A stretch of 64,000 nucleotides of DNA from Phycomyces nitens (GCA_022702545.1 JAHRBC010000001.1:9362001-9426000), one strand, 5' to 3'. Shown: positions 11,077 to 22,890, counted from the first letter of the stretch. A program made the numbers and translations. The notes: a model not told the origin generated them from the sequence alone.

Positions 11077-12483
11077 ATGTCAAAATCACAAAGACTAGTG
11101 TCAGTTGTTAACAACTGCTTTTTGTGTTCTGAATCGTATTTTTCTTCGCCGCAGAACTTACGGAAGCATCTAATAAGTATACATAAAGCATCATTGTCTG
11201 GCCGTCCTTTGGGAGTGAAACACAGGGACTCAAATGAAATTGCCTATGTTGCCCAAACAAAGGAACATCCTAATATCGAAGTACATAGTGGCTGTCCGTC
11301 GTGCACATACCATTCAATTAATGTCAAGGACCTGAAAATACACGTCGAAAACGAACACTGGAAAATTAAGCAAGATCAAACAGAAGGATCTCAAGAGTCA
11401 AAATCAAAGAAAATATGTGTGGAAGACATTTCTTTTCCTTGCAAAAATATCATCACATTCACGGCAACAAAAAAAAACTTGTATACGCCAAATAAGCCAA
11501 AGCTATCTGAAGAAACAATAGAACAGCTAAATGCGTTGGTGACAATTTCTGCAGCGTACAATCGCAATATGCTCGATACGTCCAAAGCAAAGTTGGAAGA
11601 TAATGAAGTAAAGCAAGCATCATTGGAATCTCTCAAATCGTTTCCAAATGCATTTGATATGTTGACGGGCGCCATAGACCAGCCAATAGATAATCTTGCC
11701 GTATTCTTGTGGACTTACACAGTACAGACAAGCACGGAAGAAGATCAAATGATTAATATCATTAGATATGTTCTGACCGATTTCTGTGGAAAATGCAACA
11801 GACCAGAGGAATTTCACTCAAAATCAGAACGAACTTTTTGGATTGACAGAGTCATACCAATATTCCAGACCATTGGTGACCAGACTGGACTCTTAGGGTT
11901 TGAGTGGTGCGAAACAAACCCAATATCATTCACAGAGTCCACAATTAACAAAGACACCTGGAAAAGTGGGCCATTGAGAAACGTGGATGGCCTGGGGTAC
12001 AACAAGACAAAGACTGATATAATTGTTATGGAGGCTTCATCAGGCCAAAATAATGAGGACATGGTGCATACCAAGGATGATACTTTAAAGAATATCCATG
12101 GGTCTATCTGTGCCTTGGAATCTTCTTTGCGCCGGTACCAGTATGCCCGATGTACAACAGCAACAGATCTTTTGGTGTTTTCAGTGCAATCAGTATGTAC
12201 AAGGATCACACTATCTACCACATCCATGGACCCAAACAATCCTGGTAGATATCTTCATGAAGAATGCCGATCTGCAGAGATCCCAATGCGGTACAGCGAG
12301 CGACTCAAATGGCTCAAAGTTTTTGAGCTTGTAAGCAAGTTGGTGATACTCTTACGGAAGCAAACTTTGGTAGTAAATCAACTTGAAAAAGAAAATTCTG
12401 GGATAATTTCAGTTGATATGGTCGATACTGTATGGCACATTATGAATACTAATATTTCTGAAGAAGTATTAACAAAAAACTAA
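11077..12483 (+). CDS. Single-exon protein with two C2H2-like fingers and a nuclease-like motif
   Basis: Not recognised as a named family member. The 468-residue open frame has no introns, unlike all its neighbours. The N-terminus has CFLCSESYFSSPQNLRKHL followed by ISIH, a good C2H2 finger (about residues 15-36), and CPSCTYHSINVKDLKIHVEN followed by EH, a second one (about 73-95). A Lys/Glu linker follows. In the second half come FCGKCNRPEE and then GLGYNKTKTDIIVMEASSGQ with HTKDDTLKNIHGS (about residues 310-345). The D-x-x-x-x-E-x-S-S-G arrangement after a beta-rich segment followed by a Lys-containing helix is reminiscent of PD-(D/E)XK-type folds, but this is inference. The C-terminus is helical (LKWLKVFELVSKLVILLRKQ). 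Absence of introns and the DNA-binding head suggest a domesticated or mobile-element-derived gene, or a lineage-expanded family. No stops or frameshifts are present, so it is probably functional. Confidence 0.6.
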   Translation: MSKSQRLVSVVNNCFLCSESYFSSPQNLRKHLISIHKASLSGRPLGVKHRDSNEIAYVAQTKEHPNIEVHSGCPSCTYHSINVKDLKIHVENEHWKIKQDQTEGSQESKSKKICVEDISFPCKNIITFTATKKNLYTPNKPKLSEETIEQLNALVTISAAYNRNMLDTSKAKLEDNEVKQASLESLKSFPNAFDMLTGAIDQPIDNLAVFLWTYTVQTSTEEDQMINIIRYVLTDFCGKCNRPEEFHSKSERTFWIDRVIPIFQTIGDQTGLLGFEWCETNPISFTESTINKDTWKSGPLRNVDGLGYNKTKTDIIVMEASSGQNNEDMVHTKDDTLKNIHGSICALESSLRRYQYARCTTATDLLVFSVQSVCTRITLSTTSMDPNNPGRYLHEECRSAEIPMRYSERLKWLKVFELVSKLVILLRKQTLVVNQLEKENSGIISVDMVDTVWHIMNTNISEEVLTKN

Positions 12484-12988
12484 AGCTTATTCCCAATGTC
12501 CTATGCCCAATATCCCCGTCTTCTGTTTTTATCAAATAAATTCTTTTATTTTTTGTAGCTAATCATCAAGTATCATGCTAACAATATTCCTTGATTAATT
12601 GTCTTTATACATTAATAATAAGATCAATGTAAAGATATGCCTTTTGTTTGATCGAGGTCTACGCAAGATTTTTTTTGGCTACAGCAAATATTTATAGCTA
12701 TCGATGATTTTAAAGAAACAATTGGTTGGTTTATATAGTAGATTATTTCGTTATATCGTGACCGATATGCCTATATTTTTGATAAAAAAATAGAGAAGAA
12801 AGAGATATTATCACTGCCAAAATGACACTCTTTTATACTTTTCATGGTGGCTGCAAGCTGCCTTGTGAGCCAGAGGAAGAAACCAAGTCACATGTAACTT
12901 GCATTTCTCTCTCAATCCTGCCTCTGTGGTTAAATCAAAGAGATATATAGACTTTTTATTTTCATTTTTCAAGTGACATTTAATCATT
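12484..12988. other. Intergenic, AT-rich
   Basis: Spacer before ELP2, with A/T-rich runs. No gene was recognised. The promoter of ELP2 should lie in its right-hand part. Confidence 0.45.
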
Positions 12989-15900
12989 ATGCCAAAGGTG
13001 TCTACTGAATTCATCGCGGTTGGAGCCAATCGTACAGCACATACAGCTGCATGGGGGCTTGATGGTCTCATTGCATTTGGTGCCAACAAACTCATTGCTC
13101 TCTACAATCCACTGGTACAGTCCACACTTCCTTACACACGGCAATTGACAGCTCATACTTGAAATCATAAAAAAAAGGACGCCACCAGTCGAGGAATCAC
13201 CGAAACTCTGCAAGGACACAAGCAGCGTGTCATTTGCGTGGAATTTATTGAAAGAGGTACCTGGCTTATCACTTTATCCATGTAAAGTATGTGAATTGAA
13301 CATGCAATTTTTGAATGTAGGTCATGAAGGTAGCCTTGCTTCAGTTGCCCTTGTTTCTGGCTCGGCTGACAATACTGCAAAGATCTGGAAAAAGAACTCG
13401 GCTGGCCAGGTAAATAACCATATAATATTTATTTTTTTATTTTTTAAAAAAACGAATCCGATATTGTTTCGATTGACTGAGGAGAATGGATATTGTATGG
13501 TTTAGTGGATCAATTCAGCTACACTTACTGGACACACAGGAGCAGTAGAGACAATTGCATGCATGAGAGGTCATTCTATCAAGGGAGATACTGATCTTCT
13601 TGCTACGGGCTCTGCGGATGGTACCATTCGCATCTGGGAACGCCGTATCATAGATGAGTCCAATGGTAAGTAGGCGTAATACAGCCAATGGGATTTTGGT
13701 TGTATGAGCCTTGGGGATCACGGATATTATATGTATTTGAATTTACTGATTATCTATTAGATCAAGTTACATGTCTCCAAGTGATTGAATGTGGAAACAA
13801 GTACCCCTTGGCTCTTGCACTTGCCTATCTTCCAGAAACAACAGGTAAAAATAGCAAGACGTCTTTGTAAAAGTATCCGCTTATTTAAGGAAAATGAATC
13901 AGTCCCTATCCTTGCTAGTGGAAACACAGACAAAGTTATATCCATATACATTCACCAGCACGGATCTTCTCGCTTTGAACGTGCTCACACCTTACAAGGC
14001 CATGACAACTGGGTACGCTCCTTGGCATTTGCTACTTATACTGGTACCGATGCCAATGTCAATGAAGATGCCACACATACCTTGAAAACTGGAAATCTTA
14101 TGCTCGCAAGTGCATCCCAAGACAAATATATTCGCTTGTGGAAGATTGCCCCTGAAGAAAAGAGAGAGGCCCGAACTGATGCAAAAAGCTCTGCCAATAC
14201 AGGCCAAAGCAATGACTTGAGCGATGTTTTGGAGGCCTTGCAAGAGAGTGCATTGTAAGATTTCTTTAAAGAGAATTTCAAGATGGATTATTCATCTTCT
14301 AAACTATCCTAACATCTTTTTAAATTAGGTCTGCTGAAAATGTGCAGTTGAGTACAAAGGCACATCTTGTGGATGTAGATGTAGCAGACGGTAAAAGGTA
14401 TTTTTCGGCTTACTTGAAAGCATAATAACTAATATTGGGATTCGTTTTTTTTTTTAAAAAAAAGTAAAAAGCAATACTCGCTCATGTTTGAAGCTTTGCT
14501 GATGGGTCATGATGACTGGGTGTACAGTGTAAATTGGGAAAGACCAAGATATTCAGGTAGAATAGGCTATTTACTTCCAAGTGTAAGCTGACATTTGGTA
14601 TATAGTATCCAACGGTATCAAGAAGTTCACTCAGCCTTTAAGATTAATTTCGGCTTCGAGCGACAAGTCGTTGATGATCTGGAGTCCAGACCTGGCTTCT
14701 GGTGTATGGGTTAATGAGGTAGGTTTTGGTATGTTGGTGGATAAAGGTTTGTAGTTTGACATTATATAAAGGTCCGTATGGGAGACATGGGAGGAAACAG
14801 CTACTTGGGATTCTGTGGTGCTCTCTTTAGCCCAGATGGAAAGCATGTTGTATCCCATGGAGCTAATGGCTCTTTCCACATGTGGAGAGATGTATCTACT
14901 GAAGATGGTAAGGAAAAATTAATATTATGGCTGTATGTATACTGAGTAAATGATAGAGGAGAACCGTTGGACACCAGAGGTGGCTATAAGTGGCCATTTC
15001 AAACCTGTTGAAAGTGTAGCATGGGATCCTCATTCAAGATACTTGCTGTCTGCCAGGTAATATAAGATCTGAAGAACTACTTTGGCCAATATTTACTTGG
15101 ATTGATACTCTTGTTAGTTTGGATCAGTCAACACGACTCTATGCTCCCTGGTCTAGAAGTATGAATGAGAAAAAGGTTGTGACATGGCATGAAATGGGTC
15201 GTCCACAGGTTCATGGATATGATCTCAAGTGTGTTGCTTTTGTAAACGATTGGGAGTTTGTGAGTGGTGCAGATGAAAAGGTAATGTACACTTGTTGATA
15301 AGAATGGGCCTATTGATTGATGTTTGAATAGGTTCTTCGTGTGTTTGATGCTCCAAAGTCTTGCGTAGAAAGCTTGGCTGTCTTGACAGGCGAAAAGGAA
15401 CTGGCCTCTGAAGTGGTAAATACATACGAGTAAAGTTTTGCTATTGTCTTTTATACTAAAAGACTTGCTGTATGCAAAATGGCATTAGGAAAGCAGACCT
15501 ATTGGTGCAAATTTGCCGGCTCTTGGTCTATCAAACAAGGCTGTATTTGCTGGTGATATTGAGACCATGGTTAACTCTGAGGAAAACCATGCTACCCTTC
15601 AAAGCTATGCTCAGTCTTCTTCTACACCTACTTCGCTTTTGGAGACCATGATACATCCTCCATTCGAAGAGCATTTACTTCAACATACACTGTGGCCCGA
15701 AGTCGAAAAGCTGTAAGTCATCTCTTTAGAATAAGGCCATTTCTGTGTATTATTTAATAATGTTTATTTAGGTATGGCCATGGATATGAAATTATCTGTA
15801 CCGAAGCTACTCATGATGGTAAATATGTTGCCTCTGCTTGCAAGGTAATATACAGATATATACAGATATATATATATATGCGCATCTATACTGACCAATT

Positions 15901-16722
15901 CAACCCCAAATGATCTCTAGGCTGCTACTCCAGAACATGCTGTCGTGCGTCTTTTTGATACCAGTAACTGGAAGGAAGTAAAGGCAAAGATTAATGCCCA
16001 CTCGCTTACTGTCACACGCGTAAGATTCTCTCACAATGATCGCTGGTTGCTCACTGTTTCGAGAGATCGCGTGTGGTCAATCTCTGAACGCGTTGAAGGA
16101 GATAATGGTAAATACAACAAACCAATAATCCAATGAATGTTTAAAACTAATTATCTTTTAGATGTTGCCTATCGCCTTATTTCCAAGAACCAGGCACACG
16201 CTCGTATTATCTGGGATTGTGCTTGGAGTCATGATGATCGCTTCTTTGTTACTGGATCGCGCGACAAGACTGTCAAGATCTGGACACAGAAGGATGGAGC
16301 ACAATGGAGCTGTGTTGCAACCATCAAGTGTGCAGAAGCTGTTACAGCTTTGGATGCAGCACCTGCGATGGTGAATGGAAGGTAAATTATATCTACAAAA
16401 TATAAAAGAGCCGCTTCTTATCATTGACCTCTCTATCTATGGTAGTTATATTGTGGCTGTTGGTCTAGAGAATGGCCAAATTGAACTGCTTTCTGCCAAG
16501 GAAGGAAAGCTTGATACATGGACTTTATGGCATAGCATCGAAAAGAGGTAACTTGCTTGTTAAAAAGACTAGAATTGGCTGACGATGTAATTTAGGCTGT
16601 GCCATGCTGGGGTCGTACGTTCGCTTGCATGGCGTATCCCCTCTACTCCAGGCAGCCGCCTCCAGTTGGCCTCTGCAGGAGAAGATCATTCTGTAAGAAT
16701 TCTCAATGTGGAATCAGCTTGA
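12989..16722 (+). CDS. ELP2: Elongator complex subunit 2 (WD40 protein)
   Basis: WD40 scaffold of Elongator, the complex that modifies wobble uridines of tRNAs; acts with ELP1 and ELP3. The start at 12989 gives MPKVSTEFIAVGANRTAHTA, followed by AAWGLDGLIAFGANKLIALY, the ELP2 opening. About 14 short introns split the gene. Visible WD40 blades include VSGSADNTAKIWKK (about 13355-13395), LLATGSADGTIRIWERRI (13598-13650), LASASQDKYIRLWKIAPEEK (14101-14162), RDMGG-type segment MGDMGGNSYLGFCGALFSPD then GKHVVSHGANGSFHMWRD (14777-14892), ELP2's hallmark. GHFKPVESVAWDPHSRYLLS (about 14990-15050), RVRFSHNDRWLLTVSRDR (16018-16070), and DCAWSHDDRFFVTGSRDKTV (16213-16276) complete the second propeller. 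It ends HSVRILNVESA with TGA at 16720-16722. Order and number of blades match a two-propeller ELP2. It converges with the next gene, with 86 bp between stops. Confidence 0.93.
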
Positions 16723-16808
16723 GACATTCAATACGCTTAAACAACTATCATATCATTAAAGTGTTTTTCTTTTGTTTTATATCTTGAGTTTTTGTTTTTG
16801 TTTTTTTG

Positions 16809-17450
16809 TTAATCTACAGATTCAACTGTCTTTTTTATGGTCTTATACAGTTTAAGGCGCTCTTCCATCTCCTGTGGAATATCCAATTGAATATGTGTCT
16901 GTCTTGCCCATCGATCTGTCAATTGGTCCAAAAGTTCAGTTCTACTTGTATGCATAGGCAGGGTATCCAACAAAACTTGTTTATAATTGTATTCGGCCAA
17001 ATACATTGAATGTAAATCTCCAATGTGATCGTGAATCTCTTCTGGCTTTATAGCTGCAACTTGGATCAAGGCTTCATTTGACAATGGTGCAGGTTTGTCT
17101 GGAATATTCGATAATGTGGAAATGTACTTTTGGAAATGTTTTGTTGCATCGCTTTCTAATCGTTGCCAATCATGAATCACGTCTTCAAAGTCGTTCATTA
17201 TCTGATAAATTTGGACCATTGTGTCCTCCATGGCAATAGTTTGCTTATAGAATAGTCGCATTGGATCTGCTCCCATTTCGGCCACTTTACTATGCTGATC
17301 TTGACTTGCAAGACGTTGTGAAAGAATGTTTCCAAGTGATCCCAACAGCGATCGTGATGTTGTCTGATATTGTGCCCATTTACGACACAGCGCTGTTGCT
17401 CGCGTAAGGAGTGTTATTGAGGTTGTTCGTATCTGTATTTGCTGCTGCAT
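16809..17450 (-). CDS. C1orf109/AIRIM-like protein (tentative)
   Basis: Intact intronless 213-residue frame with ordinary codon use, so a real gene. Helical throughout: a head TTSITLLTRATALCRKWAQY, then SRSLLGSLGNILSQRLA, and a long central helix MRLFYKQTIAMEDTMVQIYQ. The segment LSNEALIQVAAIKPEEIHDH, then MYLAEYNYKQVLLDTL and LLDQLTDRWARQTHIQLDIP is arranged like the C-terminal half of human C1orf109/AIRIM, a factor linked to the AAA-ATPase SPATA5 complex that recycles ribosome biogenesis factors. The match is by helix pattern and a few residues only (S/A-V-xP, DI/DL..Y...Y, DRW/DRI), so treat it as a lead. It converges on ELP2. Alternatives: another small coiled-coil scaffold subunit. Confidence 0.5.
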   Translation of the reverse strand: MQQQIQIRTTSITLLTRATALCRKWAQYQTTSRSLLGSLGNILSQRLASQDQHSKVAEMGADPMRLFYKQTIAMEDTMVQIYQIMNDFEDVIHDWQRLESDATKHFQKYISTLSNIPDKPAPLSNEALIQVAAIKPEEIHDHIGDLHSMYLAEYNYKQVLLDTLPMHTSRTELLDQLTDRWARQTHIQLDIPQEMEERLKLYKTIKKTVESVD

Positions 17451-17629
17451 TCTCTAGTGATTGTATTCGGTTGACCCAAACCCCCACTTTATGAATTATT
17501 GGAGATTTTAAAAAAAATTAGCCACAAGGAAGTATCTGACGGAGTTCATCAATTCAACAAAAAGATAAGTGAGAATTACAATGGTGTAATATTATATTGT
17601 TTATCAATCTTTAAGATCCAACAATTAGA

Positions 17630-19977
17630 CTACTTTGACTTTGACTTTCTCTTCTTTGGTGCTAGTGCCTCATCTGCATCATTCTCTTCTTTGACTTGCT
17701 CGGCATTCAAATCTGCTAGGCGTGCTTGGCGTCTTGTACGAATCCGAGGAGTAATATCTGTTGTAAAAGACTCTGATAGATTTTGTCCAAAGTCCTCATC
17801 TTCAAGCTTGACCTTGGGTTCAGTCTTGACCTTGGGTTCAGTCTTGACCTTGGGTTCAGTCTTGACTTTTGGTTCAAGCTTGATCTTGGGCTCAGTCTTG
17901 ACATTTGGCTCAGTCTTGACATTTGGCTCAGTCTTGACATTTGGCTCAGTCTTGACTTTTTTATTGGACTTTCTTCCTTTTGTCTCCATACTTTCGTTTC
18001 CATGATAAGGCACAAATGATCCGTCTTTTATATCACATAGATTGTAATCTTTGTATAGTTGAAGAACAGCTTGCTCTAACAAAAGATATATTCCCAAAAC
18101 ATTCTTGATTAACATTGACGCTACAAGTACATGACACAAGTACAGCATCTACACCCACCTTTATCTTTGGCCTCAATCATCAGATCTACATCATCTCCTG
18201 TTGGTGGAAGATTCTACGTAGGTATCAAAGTCAAGGTTAATATAAATATTATTCAATGGAAATAAAAGATGTTTACCTTTACTCTTTTTATTAATAAAGA
18301 TATTAATAAGATAAGTATCAATGACCTTTCGATATCTACTAGACATCCAAGCTTACCTGTCACTATGAGCACGTCTTTCCATCATGGATGAAGCACCTTT
18401 TCTTGATTCAGAATAGTGTTGCTATGAATCACCAAAATTGATTTAATTATTATTATTTCTATATACTCATAAACCTACCTTTGGCTTTAATCCTCTTCTT
18501 GTCCACGTTTCATTGATAGCAGGTACAAGAGACAAAAGGTCAGTAACCTCACCAGGATTCAGACTATCCAAAAACAGGTATTAGACATATGACATGCAAA
18601 AAAGATATCAAACTATACCTATGATGATGCCTTGTGAAATTTAAGTAAAAGAATGGTTAGATCCAAGAAGAAGAAGAAAAGGAATTTATATACCAGTCAA
18701 GCACCAAAGGAATGTTTAGTTTTTGACAAAGAGGAAGAAGGTCTGAAACTGAGTAGCACATTTCATCGTTCTCTAGCACCTATCATTGACCTTAATCAAT
18801 ACCATTTTTTATACGAAAAAAAAATACTTACCAAACGTCTTTTGATGTTTTCTGGAAGATCATTGTACACTTTTTCAAAACGCTAGAGCACAACAAATAT
18901 TTAACATTGGCCATAAGATTAATGACACTTACTTTCATTGCTACAGATTTATCTCCTGCATACAAAAAGCAATCAAAAGGTTAGTTACAGCATTACTCTT
19001 GGCTTCAAATTACACACCATAAACTCCACCCATATGTCTATTTCAAACAAACGATGGTTAGATGACATTTTGATTGATTGATAATACTTGCATAATCATA
19101 ATTGAGTCTGGTGGCAATCCCATATAATCCATCATATCTGCATGGTCTAATATAGTGGTGTCAATATATGTACTTTCATGATATATTCTTACAGTTTAAA
19201 TCCTTGATTGTTCGTGAAACTACATTTGGGGTTGGTGAGCCAAGCTGGTTATATTGACCTGGATGAGTTGTCTATTAAACAGCTGTTAGGATATTACTTG
19301 ATCCTTCGTTTTGAGTTTACCAGTCGATGATTGTATTTCTGAGCTAATTTCCCGATTTCCTCAAGCTTATCTTTAGCATACTCTAAAGAATATCTTTCAA
19401 AAGAAACAATGAGTCTCTCTCTCTCTCTCTCTTGTAAGCATACTTACCCATAATCATCATGGCTCGCGAATGGAAATATGTCACTCGACATGCGCATAAA
19501 AGTGATTTTGTTTTCTAGATAAATCAATAATCAATTGAACTGGATCTTGCTATAAAGAACATTTGATTATACCATTATTCCATTCAATCAAGGTCTTTAG
19601 ATCTTTTACATTCTGCCAAAGGGTGAATAATGATAATTGAATAAATTGAGATGTTTTTGCTTAATAAAATATACCTGCAGACCAAGATCTTTGACATAGT
19701 CTATTCCTTTTTGCTTGAGAGTGTCTAATAAATTTCTCAATACCATCTCAGTATACTATTGATCATCTCTTGCTTACCTATACGGCAAGTACGAGAACAA
19801 AATACTGGTGGCTTTTGGCTTCTCAGTATAGTGTTTATGCAACTAAATCACTATGACCATTAATTTCTTGGAAGCCATTGAATACCTCGACTTGACTTAC
19901 GCGTAGCCAAGACGACCTTTGTATCTTGTTGGGTCCTGGTGTACCAGACGTGAATAGAGCTCGATTGCTGCTGACAT
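17630..19977 (-). CDS. UVE1: UV-damage endonuclease (UvdE family) with repetitive acidic/basic tail
   Basis: ATP-independent DNA repair nuclease that nicks 5' of UV photoproducts (UVDE, TIM-barrel). Start at 19977: MSAAIELYSRLVHQDP, then exon splicing joins RLGYACINTILRSQKPPVFC, which is the conserved family opening (RxGYACxN), and SRTCRI. Downstream exons encode FMRMSSDIFPFASHDDYGYS (19420-19530), HPGQYNQLGSPTPNVVSRTI (19195-19275, HPGQ metal ligand), MMDYMGLPPDSIMIIHMGGV then YGDK, VLENDE (metal-binding E), LVLDW, HYSE and DLMIEAKDKEQAVLQLYKDY (18040-18200), the family's last conserved block. The gene has more than 12 introns. After the catalytic domain comes a tail of about 125 residues with nine near-identical (V/I)K(T/L)E motifs (see the repeat at 17803-17964), then RTRRQARLADLNAEQVKEEN and a basic end KKRKSKSK that looks like a nuclear signal. 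There is no long N-terminal extension as in S. pombe Uve1. Confidence 0.9.
17803..17964 (-). repeat. Nine 18 bp units encoding VKTEPN/VKTEPK in the UVE1 tail
   Basis: In-frame minisatellite of nine 18 bp units (plus strand cagtcttgaccttgggtt and variants). The encoded hexapeptides run VKTEPN x3, VKTEPK, IKLEPK, VKTEPK x3, VKLEDE. Each carries the SUMO acceptor consensus (hydrophobic-K-x-E). Two unit subtypes are arranged in blocks, as expected from local duplication, yet hydrophobic-K-x-E is kept in every unit. Confidence 0.92.
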
Positions 19978-20380
19978 TTTGAGAATATATCTTAATAAAA
20001 GGCGGATTTTTAATCGTTTTTGATAATTGGCTTGAATTCAAAAGGAAAGAGGGAAAGAGATCGACGATTGCTCGATCGTGCATTTCTGATGGTACATCAC
20101 TTTTTAAAGTGTGACGACAGGAGTACCAAACTCAGAATTCAATTGGTAGAGCGACAGTAAAATGAGATTACATGCTTGTGCCTTTTTTTTTATTATTTGG
20201 CAGCCTATGAATATCCATGTTCATTTGAGGGATTTCTAGTCTTGAATAACTGATCTTTAGAGTCCCAAGCGCAAGGACTTGCAACACGTTTTGCCGTTCA
20301 ATCGCATCTGAGTTTAAACATAATCGCATAATTTCAATTGAATTTTTCATTTTCAAATGGTCAGACTAGGGCTTTATTTC

Positions 20381-21698
20381 TCATCTCATTTCAATGTTGG
20401 AAAACTGGGATTTAGTAAAGTCGATAGCTATATGGCAGTTTTGACAATATCCTTGTCCATAGTCAATATAGACAGTAGGACCTGGACTTGATATTGATGG
20501 TACACCATGAGTAGCAGCCAGAGAGTATTCTTCATTGTTCATTTCTTGTAGTTGTGGGTTTCCAATGTGGGTTCCTACTTCAAGTTCATCTTGCTCGACT
20601 TTTGTGGTTTCAAGTCTGAATTGCTTTATCAATAGATATCCCGTAATGACCCCTTTTTTTAAATAATAATAATAATGATGATATGTTTGGGTTGAGATGA
20701 AGTTGAGTTCAAGGGCATTAAACTTACAATCCACTGCATAAAGATTAGCGGAAAGACTCCCAAATACTTCGAGGGATATCAGAATGGCAGTAATCAAGTT
20801 ACTAAAGAATACACCGACACTAAAGACATATCAAGGGGTTAAGCGTAGTAAACAAGGCTCTTGGGGGAATTTGGGACTTACAAGAATATTATACCGTTGG
20901 ATAGCAGGGTCCTCAATGAATAGCTTCCAAATAATCGATAGTGTTGGTAGATTGTCAGCAGAAACGCAAGCGACAAGAATGAATTGCTTCCAAGATCTAA
21001 ACCTAGTTTTGCATAGGCTTGCCAATGCACTTTATATTTCAGTAGTAAGGCTATGTTAATAAACTCTTTTTTTTGGAAATGATTTGGCCTTTAGCCTTTT
21101 GCTTACTGTCTTCGATCTACAATACAGAGTATTAGTAAACATCTTGTTAATTAACCAAAACTTACGGTACAATTGCCTGCAACATCCATAGAAGACTTTG
21201 TTTTTCCAAATGTGCCGTATATACAGATGAGAGCAATATAGCCCATATTGATTACCAGCCCAATCATTATAACCCATAGTTTTCTATGGTAGCAGACGTA
21301 AGCCTTGTATAGGAGGATAGTATGTACACAGCATCCACCGAGGTCAATGGCAATAATCGATACCCAGAAGCGCTATTAATATGTATGTATACAATAGGTT
21401 TAAAATAGATACTTGTTAATAATAGATTATTTAGTCTTTAAAAAAGTACCATTCTACAGTCTAGAAAGAATATGGGACTAATGAGGCTGGCCGAGATTGA
21501 ACAAAAGGACAGAAAGATTGCAACAAATACAGCCCAATGAATTAGCTTTCCGGATCTCCAGACCATAATTGCAGAAACCATTGTTTGCCATGTAGTGCAT
21601 GCTAGACAAGCACCTAGATATAGCATAGTAAACATGGTAGATCTCAGGTAGATTATTATTGTATCTCTTGCTTCTGGAGGAACAATGCTATCGTCCAT
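20381..21698 (-). CDS. Seven-TM membrane protein (GPCR-like topology)
   Basis: Multi-exon membrane protein of a type expanded in early-diverging fungi; function unknown. The start at 21698 gives MDDSIVPPEARDTIIIYLRS. Hydrophobic segments in order: TMFTMLYLGACLACTTWQTM, then MVWRSGKLIHWAVFVAIFLS followed by FCSISASLISPIFFLDCRM (exon 1); RFWVSIIAIDLGGCCVHTIL, YKAYVCYHRKLW and VIMIGLVINMGYIALICIYG (exon 2); a segment with FILVACVSADNLPTLS and IWKLFIEDPAIQRYNIL; then NLITAILISLEVFGSLSANL. That is seven segments with an extracellular-type N-terminus. A cytosolic tail of about 80 residues ends with YCQNCHIAIDF and Glu/Gln-rich sequence, stop at 20381. Intron donors are GTAAGT-like. The layout fits a receptor, but no G-protein or ligand motif is diagnostic. 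Confidence 0.6.
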
Positions 21699-22675
21699 TC
21701 TGAGGTGTTAAGAAAGAATAGGTAAGGAGAGAAAGAGGTAAGAATTATGATATTCTATTTCTTGCTGTTGTGACGCTATAAAAAAAACTATATTTGATAC
21801 ACTGTGTACTCTTGAACTGTTCTTTACTTAATACTTGGTTTTTGTGTTTTTTCTTTTCTTTCTGTACGTCGTGAGAGCAAGGCATGTGCATTAATATATC
21901 CATGTATATACTTATAGCCAACACGCTTGTTTCTAAAAAGTTTGGCATGTTTTATAAAAAGGCTTATTCTTTTGTTCGCTTCATTTGGAATTGATCTTCA
22001 ACCCCTTTTTCAGACACCAAAATCATATTTGTATTTAATTTCCTAGTCTTTATTTCTCTTTCTCTTTCTTTTTGTATAGGTTTATACCATGCCAAGACGT
22101 AATGAATCAAGCAGTATAGTTACCATTGTAATACCACCAATCTTGCTCTCAAGCTGCAGCAAAGCACACTTGTGGCAAATAGGTGCTAATTCATAAATAT
22201 TAACCTACTTATTTCATTATAAACCCAATTGAATAATAAACTATTATTTGACCATTAAAGTATATCTCTGTATTCAATGTTTTGTCTATTCATAAAAGAG
22301 AAAAGTTTATTCTGATGGAAAGCAATGTATTAATCATCTAAACAATTGTGTAATTGTAAAAAAAAAGACTTTTTTTTTGCACGTCAACCCAAAGTATATG
22401 CTTTGTCGAAATGACGGCTCTCGTACAATTTTATCAATTCTCGACCCAAACTTTTCGTCTGGAGTGTTAATGCTTTTACTAGACACCCAAGTCCAGTGAG
22501 CTCTTAAAAATATTCTTGACAGCAAAGCTGGAACTGTTGACTGAACAATGAATGAGCGTTAAATAACTACTAGAAATTTATAACCTTGTATTTTATATGT
22601 GAATTTTAAAGACTCGAGCCATTATATTACAATAGTAAATCATGCATATAGTTTGAATATATATAAAAATAGTGT
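21699..22675. other. Intergenic, no gene recognised
   Basis: AT-rich spacer upstream of the 7-TM gene and downstream of the Tc1 relic. Contains homopolymers and a TC-rich run (tctttctctttctctttct near 22049-22070). No coding signature. Confidence 0.45.
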
Positions 22676-22832
22676 TTGATATCGAGTGTTTCCACCACGA
22701 GTAGCAATTATAGCCTTAATTCGATCAGGCACACTTTGAACAAGTCTTGCACCGAATTCAAGACTCATATGCTCCCACTCGCTGGCAATATAAGCCTTGA
22801 GATCCTTAGCATTGTTGATGTTTGTGGTATAT
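22676..22832 (-). pseudogene. Tc1/mariner transposase C-terminal relic
   Basis: About 50 codons on the minus strand read LKAYIASEWEHMSLEFGARL, then VQSVPDRIKAIIATRGGNTR and Y. This is the classic end of Tc1/mariner transposases (LV.SMPxRIxAVIxAxGGxTxY). The catalytic DDE part is missing, so it is a dead fragment. Confidence 0.75.
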
Positions 22833-22858
22833 GTCTATCCTGAAATCAGCGATCTTAA

Positions 22859-22890
22859 GGGCACAACGTTTTCAAATGGGGCACAACGTT
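22859..22890. repeat. Two direct GGGCACAACGTT motifs
   Basis: gggcacaacgtt occurs at 22859-22870 and again at 22879-22890, next to the Tc1 relic. The motif differs by one base from the terminal inverted repeats of the element at 25998-26273. Confidence 0.6.

Noticed and set aside
20130..20200. tRNA-like box A (caattggtagagcgac) followed by a T-run
   Set aside because: No box B (GGTTCRANYCY) or acceptor-stem pairing could be found, so it is not a tRNA gene.
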